64,000 nt of DNA from Motacilla alba alba (taxonomy: Eukaryota > Chordata > Aves > Passeriformes > Motacillidae), in assembly GCF_015832195.1 (NCBI RefSeq), contig NC_052018.1, positions 53,567,666 to 53,631,665 on the forward strand, given 5' to 3'. Shown here in pieces: positions 10,835-25,400 of this stretch. The translations under genes were made by a program, and so were the position numbers. The stretch's first letter is position 1; each line of letters starts with the position of its first letter. Under the pieces are notes generated by a model. That model saw only the letters and a program-made list of their open reading frames with translations. It searched no databases and was not told the DNA's origin.

Positions 10835-13800
10835 GCAGTGCTGTTTGCTCCTACCAGTAGCTTAAGATGGCTAGTTTAAACTTGCCCAGGTTTACACATG
10901 TTTCAGCAAGATTTCACTCTGATTTGCATGTCTTCCAGGCAGATAGAACCTGAATAGGAAGTTGGAAATAAATCCCTGAATTCCAATTACGTGTGTATAT
11001 CACTTAATCATGCTTTATGAAAACATTCATTTTAGCATATTATAGTTACCTTTACTACGCAGGTCAAGAATTTCTCTCTATTTAATAGTCAATACTTCTA
11101 AGAGAGCCTGAAGGTTTTGGGATGCTTAAGTTACCCTGAAACATGTTGTGGTCAATAAGGGCACATAACTGTGCTTTGGATCCAGGCTTATCCTTTCTCT
11201 TCTCTCTCAGTGCTCTATTTTTTTGTAATTTTTTTATTTTTGGTACCAAATTCTGGCTTAACTAACAGCATTAGTCATGGTGCAGACAGCTCTGGAGCTC
11301 GCTTAGCAAGCACATCCATCCCCTTTGGCAAAGCAGATGACTTGCAGGTGCCTGTATTCTACAAAGGGGTGTTGGGGTTGTGCTGACAACCCAGCAGCAT
11401 TTCTCTCTGATTTCTGAGAGCAGAGATCCATCATGGCCTTTCTTCACAGGACAGCTCTGGACTCCCATCTCCACATACTACATAAGGGTCAGGTTATCCC
11501 AAATATTACTCAAAGCCTTAAGCTCTGCTTTGCACTGGCTGCCTGTATGTGACAGCTCATTCTCCCTAGAGTAATCTCAGTCTTGGTTTCTGATTTCCCT
11601 TAAGAATCCAAGTCAGAAGACACTGATAAAGTAACTTAAAATGTAAACCTTAGACTCAAGTGATACAAAACTAGCAGTCACCAGCCCTGGGTGTAATAGT
11701 GAGGTAAGACAGGTATTTCAGAGACCAAGGAGATGGGAATCTCTATTGGCCAACAGCAACAGACTATGGAAGCTTTGGCCAAAGCTGGGTTGTGTGGTGG
11801 TCTGAGCTGCCATGCATAACTAACTGAGGTTACCTATACACAGCCATACAGAAAACTGTTATATCACAATATAGGAAGGAAAAAGAAAGAATGCTAGACA
11901 TCATAAAACAATTTAGTTGCTCCCCAAACGCTAAAAACTTAACAAAATAGGAGGACATACTTCTGCTGTGGAAAGGCTGTACTTTGTAAGGGATAATGAG
12001 AGGAAAAAAGGAGAGCCTGCCCCATCTCAGCTCTTTTGCAGTTGCAGTAATCATAATGAAAAGCATCAACCTTTCCTCCCTGTGGACCTATTTGCAACTA
12101 CAAAGTCCAAAGCATGACCATAAACTGTATTCAAAAACCGCAAAGTGCAGGAGGGAAGATGCACTCAAATTATGGATCTCTGATTAAGACAGACAAAATT
12201 CGCAGCAGTAAACCAACAAAATAGGTTAAATAATCTAAGTATTCATTAAGTTCCATATTTCTTTCCCTCTTCTTTCTGCTCTTTAAACAAACAGATCAGG
12301 AAAGTCAATGTAAAACATAATGCTAAAATCCTTTGTATAACGTATTTTTCTGTGCCCAGTAGTATCTGAATTCAGCCAAATGGCATATTCAGTAACAACT
12401 GTACACATTAAAAAGGTAGTTTAGGTTTTATGTCTGAAAAACAACAATTCTATCCTTTATGGATCATCCAACCTCCTAACAAGAAAATTCATTCTGTTTT
12501 TGAGCTCTGCTGGACCTTAAGCCTGACCTACAGGACTGTTAAACTATAACATGTAACCCAAGTCAGGCATGGCTCCAGCACAGGATGCTCAGCCTTCCCT
12601 TGGGTCTCATTTCCTGCCCTCTTGCCACAACAGAAGCAGCTTGCTCATTCTCCTGACTCTCACTTCACAGAATGATTAGCCTATTAACCAGCTGGATCTG
12701 AGAAGCAGGCTCCAAAACTATGAAAAAGCCAAGGGCACGCTGAAGGAGGGGAGGCATGTTTCACCTTGTACCTGGCAGTAGCCCTGCAACAAAGCTTTTC
12801 CAAATATCCAGTGTGGAAAGGACAAGGGACACGGTGGAATGGATTCTGGACAGGCTGAAAAGACCAGAGGGGAGTTTCCCTCCCAGCTCCACACTCAGTG
12901 CAAAGTCTGACATTGATGCTTCAAATTTACCTGGGCTACTTAAAACAATTTAGGAATAACAGCTCAAAAGATACTTTAAAACACCAATGAGCCATGTAAT
13001 TTGGGGCAGAGGAAAAAGAAGGAAGCATGCCGTAATGTTCACTTCTGACAAGTCATGCATAATATTGTATTTCTCATCTTTTATACTTTCAACATTTTAT
13101 TTTATCCCTTAGAGGGTTTAAAGACAATAAGAAATATCATGAAAATGTAATGAAATTAATACCATGAACATATTGGCAAGTTCAGAAGACACCCCCTCCC
13201 AATCTTCTTTTCCCATGAAAACCTCAGTAGAGGTGTTCTGTCCTCTGGTAGTAGTAGCACAGGAGGAAATGCAAGGGAAAATTCCCATGGGCTGCTCCTG
13301 ACCCTCTGAGGCAGACTGTCCTGTCTCTCAAATACAGCACACTGTCATAAGGAATTAATGTCTGTTAGAAAGTAGCATCACAAAATACAGGTCTGTGGAA
13401 GATGATACCAGTTAGTCACTGTTTTAAATAACTTCAGTCATCATCTCATGTGCAAAGCAGAACCATGAATAAACTTGTCAGTTTGGCATGTAGGGGTGGC
13501 CAAGAAACAGAACAAAAAGCTAATGCTGCAGCATGAAAAATAGATTAGGAGCTAACTACAAGTATCTACCCTTTTTTTCTTTTCTCTTGTTAACCATGTC
13601 CATATTTTCTTCTTCTTTATCTAGGTTGTCATTCAGACAACCCTGACAGGAGCCTAAAAGGAGGCTTACCCTTTCAGAATCCATTCCTCAGCCCATAAAA
13701 AGCTACCTTCACCATGACTAGAAACAGCTTCCATTTCTTTGGTCTTAACCTTGGATGTAAACACAGTTCAGCCAAATTGCTGTAATTATGCTGGGACTAC

Positions 13801-14432
13801 TTAAATGAGTAACTACAGACATTTTTATTTTCAGGACTAGGGTGTAATGATAATGCCACCTGAATTTTTAGAATTATCAGAGCCAATGCTAGAGAAATTT
13901 GAACAAACATGAAAAAATATTTCAAAAGCAGTTCAGACACTTTGGGCTTTGGAGTCACTAAGGGTTTTTTTTTCAGCTGTCCTACAGCTTTTGTATTAAA
14001 TTCTGTACTTTTTTTTTTAATATGAAAAAGACCACATCAAAGTTGCCCGCACTGTGAAAAACAAGATCAGTTAGCGACAGCTGAGATATTTAGTAACAAA
14101 TAACACAAAAGAGATGTCATATCCCTGTAGTCTGTATCACATTCTAACAGAGGCTTTGCAGTGACTTTTTTGCAATATTCTTCAGAAGGTTGTCAAAAAC
14201 ACCACCCACTCAAGCTAACTATTCATAATTAAGAAACATGAAGTAAAATAGCTTGTGGAATATATCAGCTACCCTAGTTTCCCTAATATTAGCAAGCATT
14301 CAAACTACACTCAAGCCTCACTGTTAGTAGCCTTAGAAGTAGCCCATGACAGCCAAATAAATGACTAAGAGATGTTTAAATCCCATTCAAAATCCTGCTA
14401 GAGGCATTACAACTATTGACAGTTAAGTAAGA

Positions 14433-14525
14433 GGGGTTTTTGGAGATGGGTTTCCTTTTGGTTTTGGTGAGGGTTTTTTTTGGTGGGGGTCTCTCTATTT
14501 CTTTTTTTCTTCTTTTATTTTTTAA
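14433..14525. repeat. G/T-rich then T-rich low-complexity stretch
   Basis: Begins with GGGTTTTT and GGTTTTGGTGAGGG words and passes into CTTTTTTTCTTCTTTTATTTTTT. No element identified. Confidence 0.8.
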
Positions 14526-15078
14526 ATTAAAACAGGAACTATTTATGTATCCTGCTTAATGTCATAGTTTTTCAATGTCCCCTCAAAAGGTTCAACAGAA
14601 AGGTGTTACACATTTTTGTACCTCTAAAAGTTTGACTACTCAGCCAGAGGGGGAGCCAGAAGCAAGAAATTACAGGGCAATCACCCTTAAAAAGTTACAG
14701 ATGGAAAGATAACAGAAGCCCGTTAGAAAATGAACAGCCACAGAAAGATTTGTAATTCAATTTGTTCAGGGATTTTCAGGGTTTGAAATAGCTGACAACC
14801 TGACGGGAGGATCTATCAGCAGGACAAGATTTAAAAGTAAAAAACCAACTTTTTAATTTTTACAAGGAGAAATTGAAGAGAGTGAAAGCAGCCCATACTG
14901 ACATTCCAACAAAATCCAAAGACTTAATAAGGATGAAGAACACATTATAATTTTGAAAGACCATTTGTTTCCAGGATCAGATTGCATGTATTGCAAATCA
15001 CACAACAGGATATAATTAAGCAATAACACATGCCAGGCATAAGCTTCTGAGCAGTCAAAAAACACTATAGATTTCAGT

Positions 15079-15121
15079 GAAAAAAAAAAACCAAAAAAGA
15101 AACCAAAGCAAAAAACCCCCA
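15079..15121. repeat. A-rich low-complexity tract
   Basis: Runs of A broken by CC, G and a final CCCCC. In the minus direction it produces a phenylalanine-rich open frame (14853-15122), which is an artefact of composition. Confidence 0.85.
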
Positions 15122-16196
15122 CAGTTTACTTGTTACTTATCACAGTTTGTACAGCTTTCCTACTGCTGCACTCAGCACACACAATATATATATTCACTCT
15201 GGTGTACAGAAGCGTGAAACTGTGTCCGATCATATCTCATAAATCCTTAATTAGTTCTTATTTATAAATCAAGGCCACTTCTGAAGACAATACAAAAGGC
15301 AGAATCTTCTCTGTTGAGATCCCTGTAATCCTTTTATTAAGTGTTATGGGTGATAAAAATTAACCTTAGCGTGTACTGGCACAATTTTATGGTTGAGAAC
15401 TCTTTTGTCCTAGTCTGCAATCATTTTGTGATTCTACTAACAGCAGATGGCCAGCTGACCATGCCACACACAGGGAAAAACACCAGTGTTTTCTCCATAG
15501 ATCTAACTTTAAGGATGAAAACAACACTAAGACCTTTTCTTCTTGAAGTGTGCTCAGTGTTATGCCTTGGAGTTTCATCTGTTACAAGTGAGCAGCAGTT
15601 GTTCATTATAACTCAACCAATTTATATTCAGCTGTAAAGGTATTATTTTGTGTGTTGCAACTGAGATTTAAGCTTTCATAGCACTGGCATCTTCCTTAAG
15701 AAAACTAAAGTCTAAGGAAACAGAGATCAACCAGCAGCAGCAACAGCGCAGCAACAGTTGAAAATATGCTTGTAAGATCACACTGCTCTCAGAATAAGGA
15801 CCTCTGAATAAAACAAGAAAAGAAAATAGTTTTGCACACAGTTTCACTGAGCATTTGGGTAAATAATTGCTCTGAAGGAATGTACTAACAGCTCAACTTT
15901 GAAGTCTTCAGTCACCTGAAAAAGGCACCAGGAGATATCCACTCGAGGAGCACTGCTTCCCGAGTGATGGAATCCTCAAAACATACCAGCCATCGCAGCA
16001 AGAACAAACCATAGGTGAAAAACTGATTCTTTATTTTATAATGAGAAAGATCTCTCTGTTGACTCACAGCCCTCCACCTGACTTTGTCTGATCTACAGCA
16101 GAAATACAGGGCTAACACAAATCAGTTTCATAAAACTTCATCTGCTTTACAAGAAACCAACTGAGTATGCAGGTCCCCGTCTCCCTCAGAGGAGGG

Positions 16197-16262
16197 ATGA
16201 GCCCTGGAAGACCTCAAGTCAATTCCACTTGGACAAGCACACGAAGCCCTGAGCAACAGATA
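16197..16262 (+). mobile_element. Possible CR1 3' region scrap
   Basis: The words 'gagccctggaagacctcaag', 'cttggacaagcac' and 'gaagccctgagcaaca' resemble the CR1 block 'ctggaagtcttcaaggtcaggttggacaaggccctgagcaac'. The similarity is short and interrupted and no 3' terminus follows, so this could be chance. Confidence 0.35.
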
Positions 16263-16430
16263 TGCCTTTGATCCTGGCTTATGCTTATAGGGAAGCTGCT
16301 GTCTTCCTACTGAAGGTCAGGGATTTCAGGGGCAACTACCCATGGAGGGGACACCTATCAGATGATGCAAATAATTATTCACATCTCAGGAATCTGTTGG
16401 AAGCAGATAAGCTGAAAACTTCAGAATGAT

Positions 16431-16470
16431 CAGCACATGTCTATTTAGGGAACAGCACATGCCTATTTAT
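16431..16470. repeat. Short direct duplication, 22-bp spacing
   Basis: 'cagcacatgtctattta' recurs 22 bp later as 'cagcacatgcctattta', with one difference. It looks like a recent small tandem duplication. Confidence 0.75.
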
Positions 16471-17540
16471 GAATTACAAAGCCACTTCAAAAAATTATGC
16501 CTGGAAGCCTGAAACTCACCACAAGCTTTCCTTTGCTCAGCTCAAAATCAGCAGCCTTCCAAATATGATACGTGCTCGGTATATTGTGCTATTTATTAAT
16601 AAACTTCTCAGTTCCACAAGGGAACCTCAGAACCAAAAATGTTAAGCTACAGGAAAGGCACAACCTCGCCCTCCCCCCAAATATATGGGTTACAGTAATT
16701 GCTCTTGTGCAAACAATATGGGGTGCCTGCTAGCTATAAAACAATTTTAATAGTGGCACTCTGGTCTTAACTGATGTTAAAAATGGCTGCTTGCTGCTGC
16801 TACATCAAATATGTTGTTCACATGTACATAAAATACACCCTGTGCCAAATGTTCATGGCAGGACTAAGAATAGAAAGTGTATTCTATGTCTGGCTGATAC
16901 ATATTTTGCAGCAAGTGAATTTAATTTCCTTCCTTCTCTCCCTCCCACTCCTCCCCCTTCACCTCATCCAATCTAGTCCCTAACCTTTGAGTGCCTTTTT
17001 TCCCCTCCAAATGAGGAAAAGTTTTCATAAACACATCCTTTGGTCAAAAGCAATCAAACCCATGAGGACTGTTTTTAGAAAGAGGAAACACAAAGGGCTC
17101 TGAATTCCCCTGTCCAGCCAGGCATGGCTGCAATCCCCAAAATACCCATTGTAGATTGTGATCTATGGATGAAAGATAACATCCACTTGCCAAGTTCTAT
17201 TATAAGTCTGTGTTTTTATGTTAGAAACTTGCTCGAAGCTCAATTTCTGCTACATTTAGCCTTTATGTATCTTCACTGAATAAGGAAAGAGGCAGGAAAT
17301 ACATACTTGAGATTTCTAAAAAAGGTAGCAGATTTCTACACTGTATCATCTCTGACCTTGCAAGTTCCCCACATACATCTTATTCCTCAGGGCAGACATT
17401 TAGGGTAGAGCTCAGAAATCCAATACATTCAGTTTTGGAAAGAAGAAGCAACAGCATAGCTAAAATAGCACTTTTACAAGACTTAGTAGTTTACAGAAGG
17501 GCTATATTTCAGTCCTCCTCACTTTTCGAATTGAATAATT

Positions 17541-17614
17541 AAAAAAAAATAAAAAAGAAAAAAAACAAACAAACAAAAATCCCCAAACAAACAAAACCAA
17601 ACCCAAAACCCACA
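17541..17614. repeat. A-rich tract with CAAA units
   Basis: Poly-A passing into repeated AAAC units and then ACCAAACCC words. A longer A/G-rich stretch follows to about 17670. Confidence 0.85.
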
Positions 17615-18506
17615 TAGGAAATAAAGGAGAAAAAGAAAAGATTAAAATGAAAGAAGAAAAAATAATCAGAGGGAGCCTCAACGTTATCAGTATGACAATC
17701 CTGCCTTCTTAGTCAAGAAAAAGATAAGTCACTGTCACAAAATTCTCCTCAAATACTGGTTGTGCCTCCACCAATGTCTCATTCAGATTAACTTTTCAGG
17801 ACAGAAGGTAGTTTTCCATTATCTCTTTTTATTTACACAGAGCATCTCTTGTGGGCAGAGCAAATTAGGTTCTCTTCTCTTATGACCCTTTATTCACAGC
17901 AATTCCCTGTCTGGATTGCAAGAGGGATACACAATGACAAAAAGAACAGGGAGGGAAGGACACCTCACACTCAGCACAAGACAGGCATTGGCTAGGAGTG
18001 AAACATCTTACTGGATGAAGTCAGCTTCAGAGCAGGTGCTGGCTCAGGAATATGTGCATCCAAAAAATCACCACCCAGATGTCTTCTACACAATACTAAT
18101 ATCCCAGCGCAGGTAGTTGCTAAGGATTTATTTATCTCTTTAGAAGTTAGTTCCAACATACATCTCACGAGGCTATCACCCCCAAGAACAGTTTCTCACA
18201 ACATACAGATTATTCCAGAAATTCCTGACTGTGGACATGGCCTGAAGAAATGATCAGAAACTATTTGAGAGCTTGCATGTCTGTATTTCTCTGGAGTTTA
18301 ACTACTTTGTTTTTTTCCTAGCACTCACCATCAGAGCTTTATTCTCCACAAGTTTTGGCCCACTCACACTATCCTATTTTGTTTGACACATTTGCTGTTT
18401 GATCTGGAGTTAATTGCAAGTCTCATAATAGTTTACCTGTGTAAACTTTCCATGGGCTGTGGTTTCTATTCAAAGCCCTTTTTCCTCCTGTGATGTTTCT
18501 TTCCAT

Positions 18507-18641
18507 AAAGGGGGGAAAAAAAAAAGAAAAAAAAAAAAAAGAAAAAAAAAAGAAAAAAAAAAGAAAAAAAAAAGAAAAAAAAAAAGAAAAAAAAAAGAAA
18601 AAAAAAAGAAAAAAAAAAGGAAAAAAAAGGAAAAAAAAAGA

Positions 18642-18673
<32 letters not shown>

Positions 18674-18683
18674 AAGAAGAAGA
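18507..18683. repeat. 177-nt uninterrupted homopurine, (A8-14 G)n
   Basis: From 18507 to 18683 there is no pyrimidine on the plus strand. After an initial AAAGGGGGG the tract consists of A runs of roughly 8 to 14 bases separated by single G's or GG pairs, often repeating about every 10 to 11 bases. On the transcribed (minus) strand it is a long poly-U/C tract. It creates several lysine-rich or phenylalanine-rich open frames that are compositional artefacts. The length is likely variable between individuals and hard to assemble. Confidence 0.95.
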
Positions 18684-19383
18684 CAGCCAAGTACAGCCAA
18701 ATTTACGTTGTTTTTACCTTTCTCCTGTGCTCTCTTTTGGAGATGCAACACTTTTGATGTGAGTGCTGTGTACTTCATAATTCTGGAACACATATTCCCT
18801 CCACAATTCTCTGGCTTTTTTACAACCATTTTCTCCTGCAATTCTTCACCGCAGGTAAAGTGCTGGAAATGTCCCTATTTCCATTAGCTTTCAGCTGGGC
18901 TTGACTTTTAAGATTTGAATTCTTCTATTCCTAACACAGAATTAATTAATTCATATTTCCCATTCTATTTGAACAATGGGGGAGAAATAGGCATCATTTA
19001 ATGCTGAAGTTTAACTGAAGCCCTGTCCAACATATGACATTTTATAACATGACTTGTTCTAGTTGTTACATTAAAAGCCAAACATCATTACAAGCCATTA
19101 CTATTTCTGCTGATTCAAATGCTGAATAGCAGTCAAATGCACTATCAAAGTACTTAATCATGTATCAAAAGTCACAAAGGGATCCAGAATTAATGCTGAA
19201 ATTCATCTACCATCTCATGTTAAGAATATAATTAAAAATAGTTAGAACTGGTATTATACAGAGCACTAAAAATCACATGTAGCATCTAAATGCAATGAAC
19301 CTTTTAAGAATTTAAAACAGTCATCCTAAACCCAAACTTTCAACAATGTCTTTTTCCCCCTTCTTCTTCAAGGATGTTTTGGG

Positions 19384-19404
19384 TTTGTTTGTTTTTTTTT
19401 TTTT
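19384..19404. repeat. Poly-T tract
   Basis: T run interrupted only by two G's near its left end. Confidence 0.85.
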
Positions 19405-22400
19405 CACCATTTCTCCTTTCTGAATCAGTCAACAAATGCATAAAGCAAGAACTTCTGGAATAACCTTAATTTCCATAGCAGTAGATTGAGAGATCAAACA
19501 CAAGATTTTCAATTACAAGTTAAATTTATACAGTGGAAGAGACCATAGCACTCAAAAAATCCCTAACCAAACAAAACCACACAAAAATAATTTAAAATAA
19601 TCCACAAGCCGCCTTACCCAGATTCTGCATTGTGGAGAAACAGGATAAAAACACAAAGACTATGATAATCTAATCAACTTCTGATTTTCCTTTTCTGTGT
19701 GCATGAGCAGTAGGTCTTATGATAAAAGCTTTCTTTTGAAGGATGACAATTGGTATGATATATTTTAGAAAGTCCTAGTTTATAAAGAGACACAAGCAGT
19801 TCCACAGTTCTCACTCACCCTACTTCTCCAAGTATGCCTGCTAGATAATGATGTGTTTTATGATTATAGCAGAAAGCAATTTAAAACACTACTTGAATTT
19901 TTATTCAAAATTATATAGTGTCCTCATTGCTTACTGGGGTGTGTTATAATTATTTAGCTTAGTATCAACCATTAAAAAAGTAGATCTATTACTAACTGAA
20001 TGACATGAGACAGATGGCTTGTTTGTTAAATACTGTCTCTAACTTCCTCTTTTGTTTGTTTTTGTGCTCACTGTTGTATTGTTCTTAAACACCAATGTGT
20101 TTGCCTAAGCACCAAACAGTACTGATGAGCCTGGCATTATAACTCACATTAATGTATGTCTTCCTAGATAATAAGAAGATTTCCCCAAAGTTTTGTAATT
20201 TCACAAAACAAAAAGCTTTAAAAATAACATACTAGAAAGAACTTTTTTATAAGGCCTTTAGAACCCTTTAAGAAGTAGTCAATAGGGAGATACATACTGC
20301 TTAAAAGCACAGATTTTATTTTTTTTTTCATGCAGTGGCAATTTTTGAAGAAATCAATGACAAGGCAATGAAGGCAAAAGCAGATTTGAGATTTATGATG
20401 CAAATTTCCTTTCTGATGACTACAACTCTGAAAATGGGCTTCGACTGTTCTTGGTTCATAGGACTTTTTTATCATCTGTTAAAATAACAGCACTTAAAAA
20501 TATGGCTTCTTTCTAACAGGCAACAGTCCTTCACAACAATTTAAAGTTGTAAAACTTCAGATAAAATACTTCATCCTCAGAGGGTGTCAGATCAAGCTAC
20601 CAACTGGTTGTCATGGAGAAAGAGATACTAGATCTACATGGAAATACCAGCTTTGTACTTTCAGGTAAAGAGTGGCTAGGTGGTCAGAAGCCACTGATGG
20701 AGCATGTCTCCTCAGCTGGCCTGCATACATTGTCTGGGACTGCAGTAAGGTTTACAAACAGAACAATGAGGAAAATTAGTTGGTTGAGTAACATTTAAAA
20801 TGCATATGCTGAATGCCTCAGTCTGTATGAACCTTTCCCCTGGGAACAGGGCCTCTGGTTGAAGAACCTTTTAAGATACAGAACCCCCAAGATTTCCTCT
20901 TCCTGCTGCTCCAGGGTCTTTCTTTTCCCATCCGGAAGCATCAAAATTCAGTATCACGTAGGTACAAGCAGTGCCCTGGAGCACACAACAGCAGAGGCAA
21001 ACATCGTGTGACTCCGCAGGCAAGCTCAAAAGTTCAAGGCTAAATCTCTGCTTCCCAGCCACAAAACAGAGGTGTTGGAGAGGGTCCAAATGACTGGGAG
21101 AGCTGTTCTGCACTGGCAAGGTTTCCTGGGGACAAGAAACCTCACAAAGCTCATGGAAAAACTATCCAGGTACAAGCAAAACGTTGAATCTGAAGTGGAA
21201 GTCAACAGGCTTGCGTAGCATTCCATTAGATCTTTTTTTGAAACACAATAGGTGATTTCTCTATTTCTTTTCAAAAAACCTCCAAAAGCCCTGCTTCAAA
21301 CAAATATCTGCATTTGATCTATGTAGGGCTTTTTATAGCAAGTGTCAGGTGACCTCTTCAATCAGAAACCTAGAGGACTGGGTGCTGAATGAGAGGAGAA
21401 AGCTTCCCCCAGAGAAAAGTGCCCATTCTACTCCTCCGTATTTTCAGGTCCCCTGAAAATTATCAGTGGCAGTAAAGTGTTCCCTGACTGTGAAACACAA
21501 GGGAAGAAAGCAAGGTACTGAAATGTAAAAGGAAACAATTCTTTGTATGGTCCCAAGGAATGCTTGCATACAGAGCTGTAAGGTATTTGCAGTTCAAAAT
21601 AGGAATGATAAGAAAAAAATAAAAGATGAAAGATAGGACAGAAAAATAGAAAGAGGAAAAATTAGTTTGGTGAAACTGAAGTAAACTTTTTCTCTGGATG
21701 CCTCAAAATAATTGTTGCCAGGTAGTTTTTATCCTTTTTACAAACCAGCTTAGCTCAATTTGAAAACAAAACATTGTGTCAAAATCAAAGAAGAGGAACC
21801 ATTTCATTTTGAAGCCACTGAAATGAAATATTTAAGCTCCCAATATTTCTCCTCAGCAGAAACTACTGGATGAATTGCATCAAAACAAGCAAATAGCTTT
21901 GATCAATACCACACTGTGTCTTCCAGTTAATACACTATTTGCATAAACAATTTCATCAGGCATTACCACGAGTGCAATTGAGACCACAGAAATAAGTCAA
22001 TCTGCCTACTGGGTAATTTGCTGTGGGATGCAAACTACGCCATTGCTTACAGTCAAGGACAAGAGACGGAGTAGCCAAAGAGAAAATTACATTCCCACAG
22101 GTCCTCCCACACCTTCCCCCAGCCAGTGGTGTAGCACTGCCACACAGATCTGCTGAAACAACAGGATGGAGAGTTTTCATGATAAAATATTTGGGAGGTA
22201 TCTGCTTTTCCTTCCCAGAGAAGGATAGAGCTAGAGCCATCACATGTGGGTGGGTGGTCCACTTACTGAACACTGCCCAGACTACACACGACTGAGGATC
22301 AAGGATAGGAGCAGACTGTCAGCTAGGAAGGGTTGAAAAGGCACTAAGTCACAATGTATGCAAATCCCCGGAAGCATAACCTGGCCTAAAACTGCATCAC

Positions 22401-25400
22401 TATGTCCCTGTCCCAGTTTTGCATTCCTTCCCATGGTACAAGCATTCACCAAGGGAGCAAGCAGGTGAATCCAGATGAAGCCTGGTGAGGCAGCAGGGCT
22501 GCTCTTCAGCTGCACCACATGGGATGAGTTTCTGCAGGCAGTCAGCCACACCTTAATGGAAACAAATGCTGTGATGCAACCATTTGACCACTTGCCATGA
22601 GGCACAACTCCATTTCACAGGGAGGGCAACTTCATTCCATGAAGTTGCAACAAAATAAGCTCTCCTTCTCCATGGACAAATGAGAGCAACCTGCACACAC
22701 CCCAGCATGGCGAGCAAGCGATGTGATGCTCCAAGTCCTGGAACAAAGTGAAATTGTTCTGAAGCAATTGGTTTTTGGCATAAAATTTCTGCAGAATAAC
22801 AAATGGAGGTTGGCCTTATAATTAACAATTTCAGGGGCCTTCTAGAATATGAATCAGAAGGAAGCAAAATTTGAATATTGCATTAGGGAGAGTTCACATT
22901 CTAGTAGCCCTATGTGGACTGTCAGTGTGCATTCTAGTAGCTCGTTATGATTTATCTTCAACAGCCATGGGCTGAAATTACCAGACTCCAATTACTTTGC
23001 TTCCTATGTTCAAGAGGAAAAAAAAAAAATTACGTCAGGCCTACCACAGGAGATGGTTTAAAATGCCCGAGGTAGAGAAAGTAATCTACTGTTCTCTGAC
23101 ATTTGCTGCCTGAAAGTCATTCACATTAACAACCATTCAAACTTGTTTAGTGCAAAGCAATTGCTTCTATTTTCCTCTTGTCACTAACATTAGCTTCAAT
23201 TCAAATTTAACTCTTAGAAAATTTCAAAATTTAAAATGAAATTCAGTGAGGCTTGTCAGGGACTTGTAAGGGTCTTGACAGAACATACTGTCACTGAATT
23301 TGTCTTCCTTAATCTGTTAAGTTTGAAATGTCTATTTTTGAGGGGAAAAAAACCTGATGATCTACACTTCTTTTACTGTCACAGGGTAGGGAAGAGATTT
23401 ATGATGATGTTTACCAGACTAACATTTTAATACTGCTCAGAATATAACAAGGACTACAGAGGCAGAAAAATAGATGCCCTCAATTTAAACTAACAAATTA
23501 AGCGATTATTTATGAGAACAACTCGAGGTTTAGTTACATAGCAAAATTATTTAATAACTTAATACCCCATCACCATGAGTAGACTTGTATAACAGGCCAT
23601 TAACTTGTAAAGACTTTGGGCTTATAAGGTTAATATTTTCAGTGAGAAGGGGAAGCAGGTTAGATGGTTAAACAACAGTAGCTGTCACAGACAGCTCAGA
23701 TAGACACTGAGGACACTGGCTTTCATCAACATTCTTTCCTCACATGACACCCACTCAAAAAATGCTTTTTTAGTTTCTCTTACAGTTAAATAAAATATAG
23801 AAAAAACCTACAAGACATACACACAGCCTCAGATTTTTGGTATAGTGTTTTTAAGAATAAAATACTTTAAAGTTGTTTTACTGATGTGTCTTCTGAACAT
23901 ACTCACATTGGTTGGGGAGGTAGGGATTGCAAGATCAGAGGGGAAAATAAATTTTTATTTTATTTTCTATTTGTGAAATCAGGAAAAAAAAAACCCACAT
24001 GCAAGCTCATGCTGGCTACAATAAATTCAACCACATTTCAAGCAAATTAGTGCTGTTAGAATTCTTTATGGTACAGCATAATTCAACCCAAGAAAAAGCC
24101 AAATAATTTCTTGCATGCTAGAAAATGAAAGTAATAAAGCTCAGTATTACATAGTTGATTGTTTCTACGCACTGTACCTTCATTATTTTTAAACTAGCAG
24201 TAAAATAATTGTCAACAATAATTAACTTTGTACAGTTTGGGGGCAGTAGCTGGTTTACAGACTAAATCAGATGGGTTGATATGAGCCTGATATCTACAAA
24301 TTATACATCAGATTAGACATTACACAAACATGGCATTTCTTTACTTAGTCAAATAATTTTCTAGGGTCTGCAGTGCATGTCAAGATGTCAACTCCCTTGG
24401 GAAGATTCAGCAGTTACTTGAAGGCAGGAGGCCTGACATCACTGTAACACCTCAAGACCCCAACACAGCAGTTAATTGTTCTGAAAGAGTTTGACCTACT
24501 GTCTTATATTAACAGCAATATCACTATCTTTACTGAGGGATTTAACATGAAACTGGAAACGTTCCAGTTTTGGCGTTTGTGCCATCTATGGCACATGGCC
24601 TACGTCATTCTCTTTAGACAGTTTGATCAGAGGTATCTAAAAATATTCCATGATCTAGGCAGAATATACTTTTGTAGATATAATCCAAGGAAAGGACAGA
24701 GAGATAATCAAAATCCTGGTCCTGCCCTGAAAGAGTTAGCAGTGCAGCAGTTAGTTAATTAATGACTGTCTGCTGGCAATTCTATCCTCCAAAATCTCCA
24801 CCAGTACAATGAGTAGATCTCATTTTCTACAGTGAAAAAGTCAAGCAGTTCCAATTAAATTGGCAAAAAGGGGGACTCACAGTAATATGCATGGCTGGCT
24901 TTGTCTGGCAGTAGGCAAAGGGGCATTGTGCGATCTTTTCTGCTCTCCCTGGTGAAGGGAAGGCAAGACAGTAACATCCCAGAGATGGGATGTTATCACA
25001 ACTCAATGATAAGAAGACAAAGGACAATAATCCCTCAAGTCATCTATTCACAAAGCAAAGTTTGCAGTCAGCACATAATAACAAAATTAGGTGAAATTAT
25101 TGGAAGGAAAAATGCAAAATTGGAAAATGCAAAACCTGGTTTGGTTTTAAGGAAAGAACTCACCAGTACTTGGAACAGTATTCTGCTATAAAAAACATGT
25201 ATAGGAATGCAATGGTATTTTCTGAAGTCTTAAGACAGATAATTCTATCTATGTTCATACAACTGATATACATTCAGACTTCTGGGGAAAAATCATTACA
25301 CTGAAGGCCTCTAGAATGATTTTATTTTCTTTTTCTTCTGCATTAGTCTTTCTCAAGCACTTGTGTGACAAATCCCACATTACTTCTTGCGTTACAAAAC

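Noticed and set aside
18459..18887. Lysine-rich and phenylalanine-rich frames over the homopurine tract
   Set aside because: Direct products of the A/G repeat; no coding evidence outside it.
21026..21274. 'ggtgttggagagggtccaaatg' resembles the CR1 'gagctgttggagcgagtccag' block
   Set aside because: Only about 20 bases match and the following sequence does not continue as CR1.
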